Assembly (NCBI GenBank): GCA_014055495.1
Contig: WIAG01000003.1
Span: 1 to 64,000 of the forward strand
DNA length: 64,000 nt
DNA from: Nitrospira sp. CR1.2
Lineage (GTDB): Bacteria > Nitrospirota > Nitrospiria > Nitrospirales > Nitrospiraceae
Direction: 5' to 3'
The notes beneath the pieces are model-generated. The model saw nothing but the letters and a program-made list of their open reading frames with translations. It had not been told where the DNA came from and ran no database searches. Numbering within the stretch: the stretch's first letter is position 1; each line of letters starts with the position of its first letter. The translations under genes and the position numbers were made by a program. Of the stretch, positions 19,599 through 27,895 are shown in pieces.

Positions 19599-19901
19599 AG
19601 CGCACCTCCCCGCCTGTCAGAGGATTGTGTTTCCGCCACCGATCCGAGTGATGCGTTCTCCATATCGCTCTGTCCTGCTATGCGTTCCCTGGATCACAAT
19701 CGTCTTTGGGGGAAATTCACCTTCGAACACATCCGACCTCGCTTTACTGCACAATGCCTGCTGCGACACATCAAAATAATACAAAATCTATATTGAATGA
19801 TGCAACTACATTGTTATATAGTCTACTCATGATCGATGCGCGACTGCGGCAGTGGGTAAGACGACGTGAGGTTCCAGGAATACCGATCAGGAGGAACCGT
19901 C
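19599..19901. promoter_or_regulatory. Divergent control region between fatty-acid and homogentisate operons
   Basis: About 300 bases without a gene, separating two long divergent operons. The segment 19770-19830 is strikingly AT-rich for this chromosome. It contains a rightward promoter candidate TTGAAT (19793-19798), 16 bases, TATATA (19815-19820). An imperfect palindrome with arms CTATAT (19788-19793) and ATATAG (19816-19821) is centred between the hexamers, a placement typical of a repressor operator. AGGAGG at about 19890-19895 serves the dioxygenase gene at 19902. No regulator gene is adjacent. The regulator is unknown. Confidence 0.5.
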
Positions 19902-20498
19902 ATGAAAGAAGCCATCGGCATTGACCACGTCACCTTGTGCGTAAAGAATCTGGCGGCCACACGGTTCCTCTTCACCCAGATTCTCGGATTTCATGTCATC
20001 TGGTCGGCGCAGGATGTAGGAAGCGACAAGTCTTCCATGGACACCGTCGTCGTCCAGAGAGGCGATGCGAAGATCGCCTTGATGCAGGGGCGAAACAAAG
20101 AGCAGAAGTCCCAGATTTGCGAGTTCATCGAGAAATATGGCGAGGGCGTCCAGCATATCGCGCTTGAGGTGGACGACATCGACGCAGTGTGCCGCGAATG
20201 GGAAGCCCAGGGCGTCAGATTCAGCGGAGATATTAAGGACGGGAGAGACGGGTTCGGGCCGCTGAGACAGCGATTCACCTACCCCCTCTTTCCTGGATGC
20301 GGCCTCTTTCTGGAATTGACTCAACGGCAGCACGGGGTGGAGGAATCCAAAACATTTGTGCGAGCCACCGTCGAAGCGCTCTATCGAGACATTGAGCGGG
20401 ATCAACACAGAGGGATCGCACGCACCATCGTCGACTACGAGACCTTGCCGCTTCCGTTTGAAACGGCTGAGGCCACATCCTTTCAGCACGCATCCTGA
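19902..20498 (+). CDS. Single-domain HPPD-like VOC dioxygenase
   Basis: A 198-residue vicinal-oxygen-chelate protein. The candidate 2-His-1-carboxylate iron site is His9 (GIDHVTL), His85 (GVQHIAL) and Glu138 (LFLELTQRQ). The blocks GEGVQHIALEVDDI and VEALYRDIERDQ are like those in the catalytic C-terminal half of 4-hydroxyphenylpyruvate dioxygenase, and the next gene is homogentisate dioxygenase, so conversion of 4-hydroxyphenylpyruvate to homogentisate is the likely role. It is about half the usual 350-380 residues, lacking the N-terminal VOC half. Start 19902 follows AGGAGG by seven bases. A glyoxalase or methylmalonyl-CoA epimerase function is the alternative. Confidence 0.75.
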   Translation: MKEAIGIDHVTLCVKNLAATRFLFTQILGFHVIWSAQDVGSDKSSMDTVVVQRGDAKIALMQGRNKEQKSQICEFIEKYGEGVQHIALEVDDIDAVCREWEAQGVRFSGDIKDGRDGFGPLRQRFTYPLFPGCGLFLELTQRQHGVEESKTFVRATVEALYRDIERDQHRGIARTIVDYETLPLPFETAEATSFQHAS

Positions 20499-20535
20499 AA
20501 CATCGCGCCACACCTGACCAGTCAGGAGGTTCCCG

Positions 20536-21651
20536 ATGTATCTGGTGAAACAAGGCGCCGCCCCCGATCAGGCCCACGTGGGCATTCCCGATGGCCTGTA
20601 CGAGGAAGAACACGGTCGGCAGGGATTCTCCGGCCCCTCCTCGCACCTCTACCACCGTCATCCCCCGACGGAATGGAGCAGGATTGAAGGCCCCTTGCGG
20701 CCGAGAGCATGCACCTGCACGGAATTACTCACCCCCGACCAACGCACTCCGGATGGGCGACCGGTCACGATTCTCCACAGCGCTGATGCGCGTGTTCGTA
20801 TCTCGCGTCGACAAAACACGATGACACATTTCGTGCGTAACGCCGGGGGCGACGAGATCGTCTTCGTCCACCATGGGCAAGGACGCTTCGAGACCGACTA
20901 TGGCCTGTTGCCCTTCGAGCCAGGCGACTATTTGGTCCTCCCCAAGGGGACCACGTATCGGGTGCATGTGGATTCGATACAGGACGAAAGTCTCTTTCTG
21001 ATCGTCGAAACCCGGGCGCCGGTCACTCTGCCGGAACGGGGTCCGCTCGGTCGGCATGCGCTGTTCGATCCGGGCGTCATCAGGGCACCGAAACTCGGTC
21101 CACCGCCCGAGGATATGAAAAGCAGGCGTGAATGGGAGGTGCGGATCATGCGCGACGGGGAAGAGACCCGCGTCGTTTACCCCTACTATCCCATGGATGT
21201 CGCCGGCTGGAAGGGAGACCTGTGGGCGGCGAAATTGAACATCCGTGACTTTCGCCCGATCACCAGCCCGCGTTATCACCTTCCCCCCAGCGTGCATGCC
21301 ACGTTTCAAGCGGGGGGATGCATGATCTCCACGTTTGCACCACGACCCCTGGAGACGGATCCCCAGGCACTGCGCGTGCCGTTCTACCACCGCAATATGG
21401 ATTATGACGAGGTCCTGTTTTACCACCGGGGAGAGTTCTTCAGTCGGGCCGGCATTCGCGCCGGCATGTTGACGCTGCATCCCCAGGGCATTCATCACGG
21501 GCCGCACCCTCAGGCCGTGACCGCCAGCAAAACGAAAGATCAGACCAGCGAAGTGGCCGTCATGATCGAATCTCGACAGCCCTTTGTGGTGACCGCGGAA
21601 TTTGAAACGATTGAACTCAAAGATTACGCGATGAGTTGGAGTCGTTCATGA
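20536..21651 (+). CDS. hmgA: Homogentisate 1,2-dioxygenase
   Basis: A 371-residue cupin-type dioxygenase opening homogentisate to maleylacetoacetate. The iron ligands appear as His285 (FYHRN), Glu292 (DEVLF) and His321 (GIHHGPHP); the His-to-His distance of 36 residues equals that in the human enzyme. It is shorter than the usual ~430 residues and belongs to the compact bacterial form. An AGGAGG site lies six bases before the ATG. The stop overlaps the ATG of the next gene (ATGA), indicating coupling with the fumarylacetoacetase-family gene. Confidence 0.92.
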   Translation: MYLVKQGAAPDQAHVGIPDGLYEEEHGRQGFSGPSSHLYHRHPPTEWSRIEGPLRPRACTCTELLTPDQRTPDGRPVTILHSADARVRISRRQNTMTHFVRNAGGDEIVFVHHGQGRFETDYGLLPFEPGDYLVLPKGTTYRVHVDSIQDESLFLIVETRAPVTLPERGPLGRHALFDPGVIRAPKLGPPPEDMKSRREWEVRIMRDGEETRVVYPYYPMDVAGWKGDLWAAKLNIRDFRPITSPRYHLPPSVHATFQAGGCMISTFAPRPLETDPQALRVPFYHRNMDYDEVLFYHRGEFFSRAGIRAGMLTLHPQGIHHGPHPQAVTASKTKDQTSEVAVMIESRQPFVVTAEFETIELKDYAMSWSRS

Positions 21652-22643
21652 AGCTCGTGAGTTTCAATGTCCGCACCCCGGTCGGCACGTTCACCAGAAT
21701 CGGCGCAGATCTGGAACAGGTCATCATCGATCTCAACATGGCCTATGCCCGTTGGCTGTCCGATCAGGGAGAACCGCAGCCCCGGCGCCTGGCCGATGCC
21801 CAGCTCCCGCCTACCATGTCGGAGTTTTTAGCGGGAGGCGCCTCCGCAATGAATGCGGCGCGACAGGCGTTGATCCATGCGGCACAGTTGGGCACATCCG
21901 CCACCGGTCCGGCCGGTGAAACGATTTCCTACGATCCGGCAACGGTATCCCTGACGGCGCCGCTCCCTACCCCGGCATCTCTGCGCGACTTCATCGCCTT
22001 CGAAGACCACATTGCCGCCACCTCCAAACGGCGGGGCCAACCGATTCCGCCGGAGTGGTACAAGGCCCCCGTCTACTACAAAGGCAACCACCGGACGATC
22101 ATCGGGCCGGACCAACGGCTACGATGGCCATTACGGACGCAGAAACTGGACTACGAGCTCGAGCTGGCCTGCATCATCGGACGTGCAGGCATGAATATCT
22201 CCGAGCGTGATGCACCCGAATACATTGCCGGCTACACGATCATGAACGACTTCAGCGCGAGGGATGTCCAATTTCAGGAGATGGCCTGCCGCCTCGGTCC
22301 CGCCAAGGGAAAAGACTTCGCGACGGCGATCGGCCCCTGCATCGTGACGCCGGATGAGATTCCGGATCTCGGTGCCCTGGAGATGATCGCCCGCATCAAC
22401 GGAGAAGTCTGGTCGCGGGGACGATTCGGTTCGATTCACTGGTCGTTCCCGCAGATGATTGAGCATGTGTCTCGGGACGAGGCGATTTACCCCGGTGATT
22501 TGCTGGGCTCCGGCACGGTCGGCGGTGGATGTGGCTTGGAGCTGGATCGCTACCTCAAACCAGGAGACGTCGTTGAATTGGAAATTCGGCCGATCGGCAT
22601 CCTCCGCACCACGATCGCGGCCCCGGACGAGAGGAGCGCGTAA
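21648..22643 (+). CDS. Fumarylacetoacetate hydrolase family protein
   Basis: A 331-residue FAH-family hydrolase. In this operon it should cleave fumarylacetoacetate (or directly maleylacetoacetate) to fumarate and acetoacetate, completing tyrosine breakdown. Recognisable blocks are YYKGNHRTIIGPD, LDYELELACIIGR (acidic metal ligands), GYTIMNDFSARDVQ and GSGTVGGGCGLE, all usual for the family. It starts within the hmgA stop codon (ATGA). No maleylacetoacetate isomerase is nearby, so either a distant gene or direct hydrolysis of the cis isomer must be assumed. Confidence 0.9.
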   Translation: MKLVSFNVRTPVGTFTRIGADLEQVIIDLNMAYARWLSDQGEPQPRRLADAQLPPTMSEFLAGGASAMNAARQALIHAAQLGTSATGPAGETISYDPATVSLTAPLPTPASLRDFIAFEDHIAATSKRRGQPIPPEWYKAPVYYKGNHRTIIGPDQRLRWPLRTQKLDYELELACIIGRAGMNISERDAPEYIAGYTIMNDFSARDVQFQEMACRLGPAKGKDFATAIGPCIVTPDEIPDLGALEMIARINGEVWSRGRFGSIHWSFPQMIEHVSRDEAIYPGDLLGSGTVGGGCGLELDRYLKPGDVVELEIRPIGILRTTIAAPDERSA

Positions 22644-22648
22644 CCATC

Positions 22649-23410
22649 ATGCTGCCATCCATCGAAAAGCCCGCGGATGCCGCCGCCATGGAGATCGTGG
22701 AACGGCAGAGAACGCTCTATGAAGGACCCGAGATCGACAGCATGCTCGAGCACCTCATTCGCGAGACCCCGCATCCCACATTGTCGCCCTGGGATATCCA
22801 GCAACTGCTGCGCAGCTCCCGGGCCCTGTACTTCGACAGCCACGTCGAGGTGGTCTCAGGTCACCACACAGGTCTGTACCTGCGCTTCGAGTCCATTGCC
22901 CGGTCTCCGGACCTGATCACGCGCATCGCCGCTAACATGGCCGAATGGATCGTAGACACGTTCGGAAACGATCCGCCGGCCGGGATCATCACCACATCGT
23001 CGGACGCTCGTCTGCTGGCTCAACGCACGAGCGACCTCCTTGCCACGCGACTGCCGATCCGCGTCGTCCTGACGCCGTTCGATCCCCAAACGGGCAAAAT
23101 CGGTACCGACATGGTCCAAGGCAGCATTGCAACCGGGGAACGTTTCCTCGCCTTGAATGATGTGACGACGCGGGGCATATGCGTCAACAAACTGGGGACC
23201 GTCGTCACCGCTCACGGCGGGCAGATAGCGGGCATGATGGTGTTTGCCAGACGTGACAGCGGCCAGTTTCCGTTGCTGGCCGAACTGACCGGCACCTACC
23301 CGTTTTATTTCAGCGTCGATCTGGAGATGCCTCAGTGGGAGCCCGCAGACTGTCATCTGTGCAAAGAAAAGAAACCGCTGGTCCTCTGGAGGGATTTGCC
23401 CGCGTGGTAA
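22649..23410 (+). CDS. Orotate-phosphoribosyltransferase-like protein
   Basis: A 253-residue protein resembling type I phosphoribosyltransferases. LRSSRALYFDSHVEVVSGHHTGLYLRF matches the substrate-side start of OPRT-like proteins, and ALNDVTTRGICV resembles the PRPP loop, with NDVTTRG in place of the usual DDvxTTG. A C-terminal CHLCKEKKPL carries a CxxC pair as in several PRT-like proteins. The changed PRPP loop makes enzymatic activity uncertain. It begins six bases after the FAH stop with a poorly placed Shine-Dalgarno site. Why a nucleotide-type fold sits in an aromatic-catabolism operon is unknown; sensing or regulation is one possibility. Confidence 0.6.
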   Translation: MLPSIEKPADAAAMEIVERQRTLYEGPEIDSMLEHLIRETPHPTLSPWDIQQLLRSSRALYFDSHVEVVSGHHTGLYLRFESIARSPDLITRIAANMAEWIVDTFGNDPPAGIITTSSDARLLAQRTSDLLATRLPIRVVLTPFDPQTGKIGTDMVQGSIATGERFLALNDVTTRGICVNKLGTVVTAHGGQIAGMMVFARRDSGQFPLLAELTGTYPFYFSVDLEMPQWEPADCHLCKEKKPLVLWRDLPAW

Positions 23411-23446
23411 CGAGGCCAGAGACACCCGGGACAGGAAGGGGGAGTT

Positions 23447-24448
23447 ATGGATCAGGCCGCCGTCTCGAACAACATCCCTCGCAGCGAGCTCCTGAACATG
23501 TACTTCTACCTCCGGCTGACGAGAAGCCTGGAGGACCGGATCACCGCCCTCTATCGACAGGGACGCATCGTCGGCGGGGTCTATACCAGCCACGGTATGG
23601 AAGCGATTGCTGTCGGGTATGCCTCGGCGTTGCATCCCGATGATGTCATTGCCCCGTTTCATCGTGACATGGGAGCCTTTTTGATTCGCGGATTCACGCC
23701 GGGTGAAATCCTCGCGCAGTACCTCGGCAAACGAACCGGCCCCACCAAAGGCAAAGACGGGAACGTCCACATGGGCGACATGAAGCGGGGGATGATCGGA
23801 TTCGTCAGCCATCTGGCCGACAATCTGCCGGTCGCGGCCGGCGCCGCCCTCGCATTCAAAATCCGAGGGGAAGCCCGCGTGGCGTTCGCCGGAACCGGCG
23901 ATGGGGGGACAAGCCGCGGGGATTTCCATGAGGCCATGAACTTCGCGGCGGTTCGGCGACTCCCGGTCGTCTATTTCTGCACGAACAATCAATATGCCTA
24001 CTCCACCCCGGTGCGTTACCAAATGGCGATCACGGACGTGGTCGAACGGGCGAAGGCCTATGGCATGCCCGGTGAAATTGTGGACGGCAACGATGTTGCG
24101 GCCGTGTACCTCTCCTGCCGCCGGGCCATCGCCAATGCCAGAGCCGGCAATGGGCCGACCTTCCTCGAATTTAAGACCATGCGCATGCACGGGCATTCCG
24201 AACACGACGCGGCCACGTATGTGCCCCGCGAGTTGTTGGAGGAATGGAAGGCCAAAGATCCGATCCTCCTCGCAGAACGATTGCTGACGACACTCGGCTA
24301 TGCGGACGAGTCGTATTTTCACGATGTGGGCGAGCGTGTCAGGAAGGAAGTCGATGCCGGCACGGAGTTCGCTGAACAGAGCCCGCTCCCGGAAGGACCC
24401 GAAACGCTCACCGGCGTATTTGCCTCACTCGATGAGGTGTCGACATGA
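23447..24448 (+). CDS. 2-oxoacid dehydrogenase E1 alpha subunit, branched-chain type
   Basis: A 333-residue thiamine-diphosphate E1 alpha. The ThDP/Mg motif GDGGTSRGDFHEAMNF ... NNQYAYST is complete, and HGHSEHDAATYVP is the phosphorylation-loop equivalent seen in branched-chain and acetoin-type E1. The start has GGGGGAG just upstream. It overlaps E1 beta at an ATGA junction. Flanking leucine- and valine-branch genes suggest branched-chain 2-oxoacids as substrate, but pyruvate or acetoin cannot be excluded from sequence. Confidence 0.88.
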   Translation: MDQAAVSNNIPRSELLNMYFYLRLTRSLEDRITALYRQGRIVGGVYTSHGMEAIAVGYASALHPDDVIAPFHRDMGAFLIRGFTPGEILAQYLGKRTGPTKGKDGNVHMGDMKRGMIGFVSHLADNLPVAAGAALAFKIRGEARVAFAGTGDGGTSRGDFHEAMNFAAVRRLPVVYFCTNNQYAYSTPVRYQMAITDVVERAKAYGMPGEIVDGNDVAAVYLSCRRAIANARAGNGPTFLEFKTMRMHGHSEHDAATYVPRELLEEWKAKDPILLAERLLTTLGYADESYFHDVGERVRKEVDAGTEFAEQSPLPEGPETLTGVFASLDEVST

Positions 24449-25437
24449 CTACCGCAACGACCACGCACGAAGTCACCTACGTCGACGCCATCTCACAGGC
24501 CCTGGATGAAGAGATGACTCGGGACGAACGCGTGTTTCTCATGGGGGAGGACATCGGTACCTACGGCGGAGCGTTCAAGGTGACGGAAGGCTTCCTGCAG
24601 AAATACGGCGAATGGCGCGTGCTCGATACCCCCCTGTCCGAATCCGGTTTCGTGGGAGCGGCGATCGGCGCGGCCATGATGGGATTACGTCCGGTCGTCG
24701 AGATGCAGTTTGCGGACTTCATTTCCTGCGCCTTCGACCAGATCACCGAAGTCGCGGCCAAGAACCACTATCGGTGGGGCGCGGCGGTGCCCCTGGTCAT
24801 CCGGGCGCCTTTTGGAGGCGGTGTCCATGGGGGGCCGTTCCATTCCGAATGTCCCGAAGGCTGGTTCTTCCATTCGCCGGGGCTCAAGATCGTGGCACCG
24901 TCCACACCGTACGACGCAAAGGGCCTCTTGAAGGCCGCGATTCGCGACCCTAACCCAGTCCTCTATTTCGAACACAAATTTCTCTATCGGCGCATCAAGG
25001 CCGTCTTGCCGCAGGAGGATTTTGTGGTGCCACTCGGCAAAGCCGAGGTCAAACGGCACGGTCGAGACCTGTCGCTCATCACGTACGGGGCGATGGTGCA
25101 TCTCGCGTTGGAGGCAGCGGAATTGTTGATCCAAGAAGGGATTGACCTCGAGGTGGTGGATCTCCGCACGTTGGTCCCGCTCGACAAGGAGACCCTGTAC
25201 GAATCGGTCCGCAAGACCAGCAAAGCCCTCCTCCTGCACGAAGACAACAAGACCGGCGGCATCGGGGCCGAAATCGCCGCACTGCTGGCGGAAGAATGTT
25301 TCGACTGTCTCGACGGGCCGATTCTCCGCATCGCCCCGCCCGACACGCCGGTGCCGTTCAGTACGCCGTTGGAAGAATTCTTTCTTCCCAAGGTGAGCGA
25401 TATCGTCTCCGGAGCCAGGAGACTTGCGGCCTATTGA
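24445..25437 (+). CDS. 2-oxoacid dehydrogenase E1 beta subunit
   Basis: A 330-residue E1 beta partner of the gene before it. Diagnostic blocks are FLMGEDIGTYGGAFKVTEG, PLSESGFVGAAIGAAM, PVVEMQFADF, RAPFGGGVHGGPFHS and DLRTLVPLDKETL, covering the pyrimidine domain and transketolase C-terminal domain. Translation is coupled to E1 alpha through an ATGA overlap, ensuring a 1:1 ratio. E1 alpha/beta heterotetramers of this type feed the E2 encoded downstream. A ~100-base gap separates it from E2. Confidence 0.92.
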   Translation: MTTATTTHEVTYVDAISQALDEEMTRDERVFLMGEDIGTYGGAFKVTEGFLQKYGEWRVLDTPLSESGFVGAAIGAAMMGLRPVVEMQFADFISCAFDQITEVAAKNHYRWGAAVPLVIRAPFGGGVHGGPFHSECPEGWFFHSPGLKIVAPSTPYDAKGLLKAAIRDPNPVLYFEHKFLYRRIKAVLPQEDFVVPLGKAEVKRHGRDLSLITYGAMVHLALEAAELLIQEGIDLEVVDLRTLVPLDKETLYESVRKTSKALLLHEDNKTGGIGAEIAALLAEECFDCLDGPILRIAPPDTPVPFSTPLEEFFLPKVSDIVSGARRLAAY

Positions 25438-25445
25438 ACGGGGGC

Positions 25446-25532
25446 TGAAAAAGCCATCAGCGTTAGTCCTCAGCAGGAACGTATGTCAAGGATCTGATGC
25501 TCACTGCTGAGCGCCGAAGGCTGAGAGCTGGA
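25446..25532. repeat. Degenerate intergenic repeat remnant
   Basis: The otherwise compact operon is interrupted between E1 beta and E2 by about 100 bases rich in GCTGA/TCAGC units (for example GCTGAAAAAGCCATCAGC, then TGCTGAGCGCCGAAGGCTGAGAG written in parts). These form weak self-complementary pairs. A related-looking stretch, CTGATCACTCAACACT, lies in the gap at about 15850-15876. They look like remnants of dispersed short intergenic repeats; copy number cannot be judged from one window. Confidence 0.3.
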
Positions 25533-25539
25533 GGTCGAC

Positions 25540-26685
25540 GTGGCCACTGATATCGTCATGCCTCAGTTGGGAGAGAGCATCGCCGAAGGGACCGTAATCA
25601 AGTGGCTGATCCCGACCGGCGGCATGGTCGAGAAAGATCAGCCCCTGCTGGAAGTCGAAACCGAAAAGGTGGCGCTCGATATCCCATCACCCGCTACCGG
25701 TGTTCTCCGCGAGGTCCTCGTCCAAGAAGGCGTGACCGTTCCCGTCGGAACCCTGCTGGCCAGGTTGGAGCATGAACCGATGGAAGCCGTAATGAGTCGA
25801 GTGGGAGGCGTAGGGGTACGCACGCGCTGCGCTGCGTCAGCCGGAGAGGCGCACTATTCGCCGGCGGTGAAGCAAGTCGCCCGTGACTATGCTGTCGACT
25901 TGTCGGACGTCACGGGTACCGGCCAAGGCGGAAGGATCACCAAAAAGGATGTCATAGACGCTGCCGCCAAACGAAGCACCTCCGGGCAGACCCAGCCCAC
26001 TTCGCCGACACCAGCTACGGAGGAAGAACGGCTGGTGCCGTTGACCCCGATGCGTACCACCATCGCGGAACGGATGCTCCTCAGCCGCCGCACCTCCGCG
26101 CACGTGGCGACGTTCTTCGAGGCCGATTGCTCCGGCATCGAGCAATTTCGTGCCGGTCGTGCATTGACGTACCTGCCGTTTGTGGTCAGTGCCGTGACCC
26201 AGGCTTTGAAAGCCGTGCCGATCGTGAATGCCTGCTGGCGCGAGCAAGGCATAGTGATCAAGAAGGCCTTGCACATCGGCATTGCCGTGGCCATCGAGGA
26301 CGGCCTGCTCGTCCCGGTGATTCGTCATGCCGATCGTAAGGGACTGACACAGATCGCAGAAGAAGTCGCCGACTTGGCGCAGCGCGCCAGAAGTAAACGC
26401 CTGGCGCCGGGCGAGGTATTGGACGGAACCTTCACCATTACCAACCACGGCGGATTCGGCAGCCTGTTCAGCACGCCGATCATCAACCAGCCGCAGACCG
26501 CCATTCTCGGCGTGGGCGCCGTGCAGAAGCGCGCCGTCGTCATCCACGATGCCATCGCGATCCGCCCCATGTGTTACCTGAGTCTTTCCTTCGACCACCG
26601 GATCATCGACGGCGCAACGGCCGACCGTTTTATGGGCATCGTGAAGCATCATCTGGAAACCAGCAATTGGGACACATGGCTATGA
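25540..26685 (+). CDS. 2-oxoacid dehydrogenase E2 (dihydrolipoamide acyltransferase)
   Basis: A 381-residue E2. A single N-terminal lipoyl domain carries the lipoylated Lys43 in ETEKVALDI; a peripheral-subunit-binding domain spans about residues 105-145 (YSPAVKQVARDYAVDLSDVTGTG); the C-terminal catalytic domain ends with DHRIIDGATADRF, containing the HxxxDG catalytic His and Asp. The start is GTG 25540. The stop overlaps the thiolase ATG (ATGA). No E3 lipoamide dehydrogenase is in the window. As with E1, branched-chain specificity is inferred from the neighbours. Confidence 0.9.
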   Translation: MATDIVMPQLGESIAEGTVIKWLIPTGGMVEKDQPLLEVETEKVALDIPSPATGVLREVLVQEGVTVPVGTLLARLEHEPMEAVMSRVGGVGVRTRCAASAGEAHYSPAVKQVARDYAVDLSDVTGTGQGGRITKKDVIDAAAKRSTSGQTQPTSPTPATEEERLVPLTPMRTTIAERMLLSRRTSAHVATFFEADCSGIEQFRAGRALTYLPFVVSAVTQALKAVPIVNACWREQGIVIKKALHIGIAVAIEDGLLVPVIRHADRKGLTQIAEEVADLAQRARSKRLAPGEVLDGTFTITNHGGFGSLFSTPIINQPQTAILGVGAVQKRAVVIHDAIAIRPMCYLSLSFDHRIIDGATADRFMGIVKHHLETSNWDTWL

Positions 26686-27866
26686 GCACCGGTCAACAGG
26701 CCGTGATCGTGAGCGCGGCTCGCACCCCCATGGGCAGCTTCAACGGGGCCTTCAGTTCGATGCCCTCCCCTACCCTAGGAAGTCGCGCGATTACCGAAGC
26801 GCTCGCGCGCATCAAACTACCCGGAGAGCAGGTCGATGAAGTGGTGATGGGCTGCGTGCTCAGCGCAGGGCTGGGCCAGGCTCCGGCCAGACAGGCGGCC
26901 ATCGGTGCCGGACTCCCTCATAAGGTCGAGGCCGTCACCGTCAACAAGGTCTGCGGCAGCAGTCTCCAGAGCGTCATCATGGCAACCAGGGCCATCGCCT
27001 TGGGAGACGCCCGCGTCATCGTGGCAGGCGGAATGGAAAACATGACCCGTGCTCCGTTTCTGTTGGAGAAGGCTCGGCAGGGCTATCGGCTGGGCCATGG
27101 AGAATTGATCGACAGTCTCGTCAAGGACGGGCTGTGGGACGTGTACAATCAGTTTCACATGGGCACCGCCGGAGAACGGTGTGCAGCCGCCTACCGCTTT
27201 TCCCGGCAAGAGGTGGACGACTTCGCCCTCGAAAGTTATCGCCGCGCACGTGCCGCCATCACGGCCGACGCATTCACAAGAGAGATCGTCCCGGTCGAAG
27301 TGCCGCAGAAGAAGGGGTCGGCAATCGTCGTGACGGACGATGAGGAGCCCAACCGGGTTGATCTCTCAAGGCTTCGGCAACTGGCCCCCGTCTTCCAGGA
27401 CGACGGGGTCCTGACGGTGGGCAACTCCCCGTCCTGCAACGACGGCGCGGCGGCGCTCGTGATCATGGCAGAGGACGAGGCCCGGCGATTGGGACTGAGG
27501 CCGATGGCCAGGGTTGCGGGGTATGCGGGGGCCGCACTCGCCCCCGAATGGTTCACCATCGCACCGATCGAGGCCATTCGCCGCCTTCTGTTGCAGACCG
27601 GATTGGCCATCGGAGACATCGACCTGTTCGAGATCAACGAGGCCTTTTCCGCCGTCTCGCTCGCCATCAATCGAGAACTGGGGTTGGACGCAAAGAAGGT
27701 CAACGTGAACGGCGGCGCCGTCGCGTTAGGACATCCCATCGGCGCGACGGGAGCCAGAATTCTGACGACGCTGCTGTACGCAATGGACGCGCGGGATGCC
27801 CGCCGCGGGCTCGCGGCACTCTGTATCGGAGGCGGCGAGGCCCTCGCGCTCCTCGTAGAACGATGA
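26682..27866 (+). CDS. Acetyl-CoA C-acetyltransferase/acyltransferase (thiolase)
   Basis: A 394-residue thiolase with complete catalytic blocks: VNKVCGSSLQ (nucleophilic Cys), NEAFSAVS, GHPIGATGA (His) and CIGGGEA (second Cys). The start is placed at the ATG in the ATGA junction with E2; ATG 26676 two codons upstream is equally possible. With the 3-hydroxybutyryl-CoA dehydrogenase that follows, it should turn acetoacetyl-CoA into acetyl-CoA, collecting the products of leucine, tyrosine and butyryl-CoA breakdown. Confidence 0.92.
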   Translation: MSTGQQAVIVSAARTPMGSFNGAFSSMPSPTLGSRAITEALARIKLPGEQVDEVVMGCVLSAGLGQAPARQAAIGAGLPHKVEAVTVNKVCGSSLQSVIMATRAIALGDARVIVAGGMENMTRAPFLLEKARQGYRLGHGELIDSLVKDGLWDVYNQFHMGTAGERCAAAYRFSRQEVDDFALESYRRARAAITADAFTREIVPVEVPQKKGSAIVVTDDEEPNRVDLSRLRQLAPVFQDDGVLTVGNSPSCNDGAAALVIMAEDEARRLGLRPMARVAGYAGAALAPEWFTIAPIEAIRRLLLQTGLAIGDIDLFEINEAFSAVSLAINRELGLDAKKVNVNGGAVALGHPIGATGARILTTLLYAMDARDARRGLAALCIGGGEALALLVER

Positions 27867-27895
27867 GTAAGGATCGCGATGATCAGGGAGCCTGA

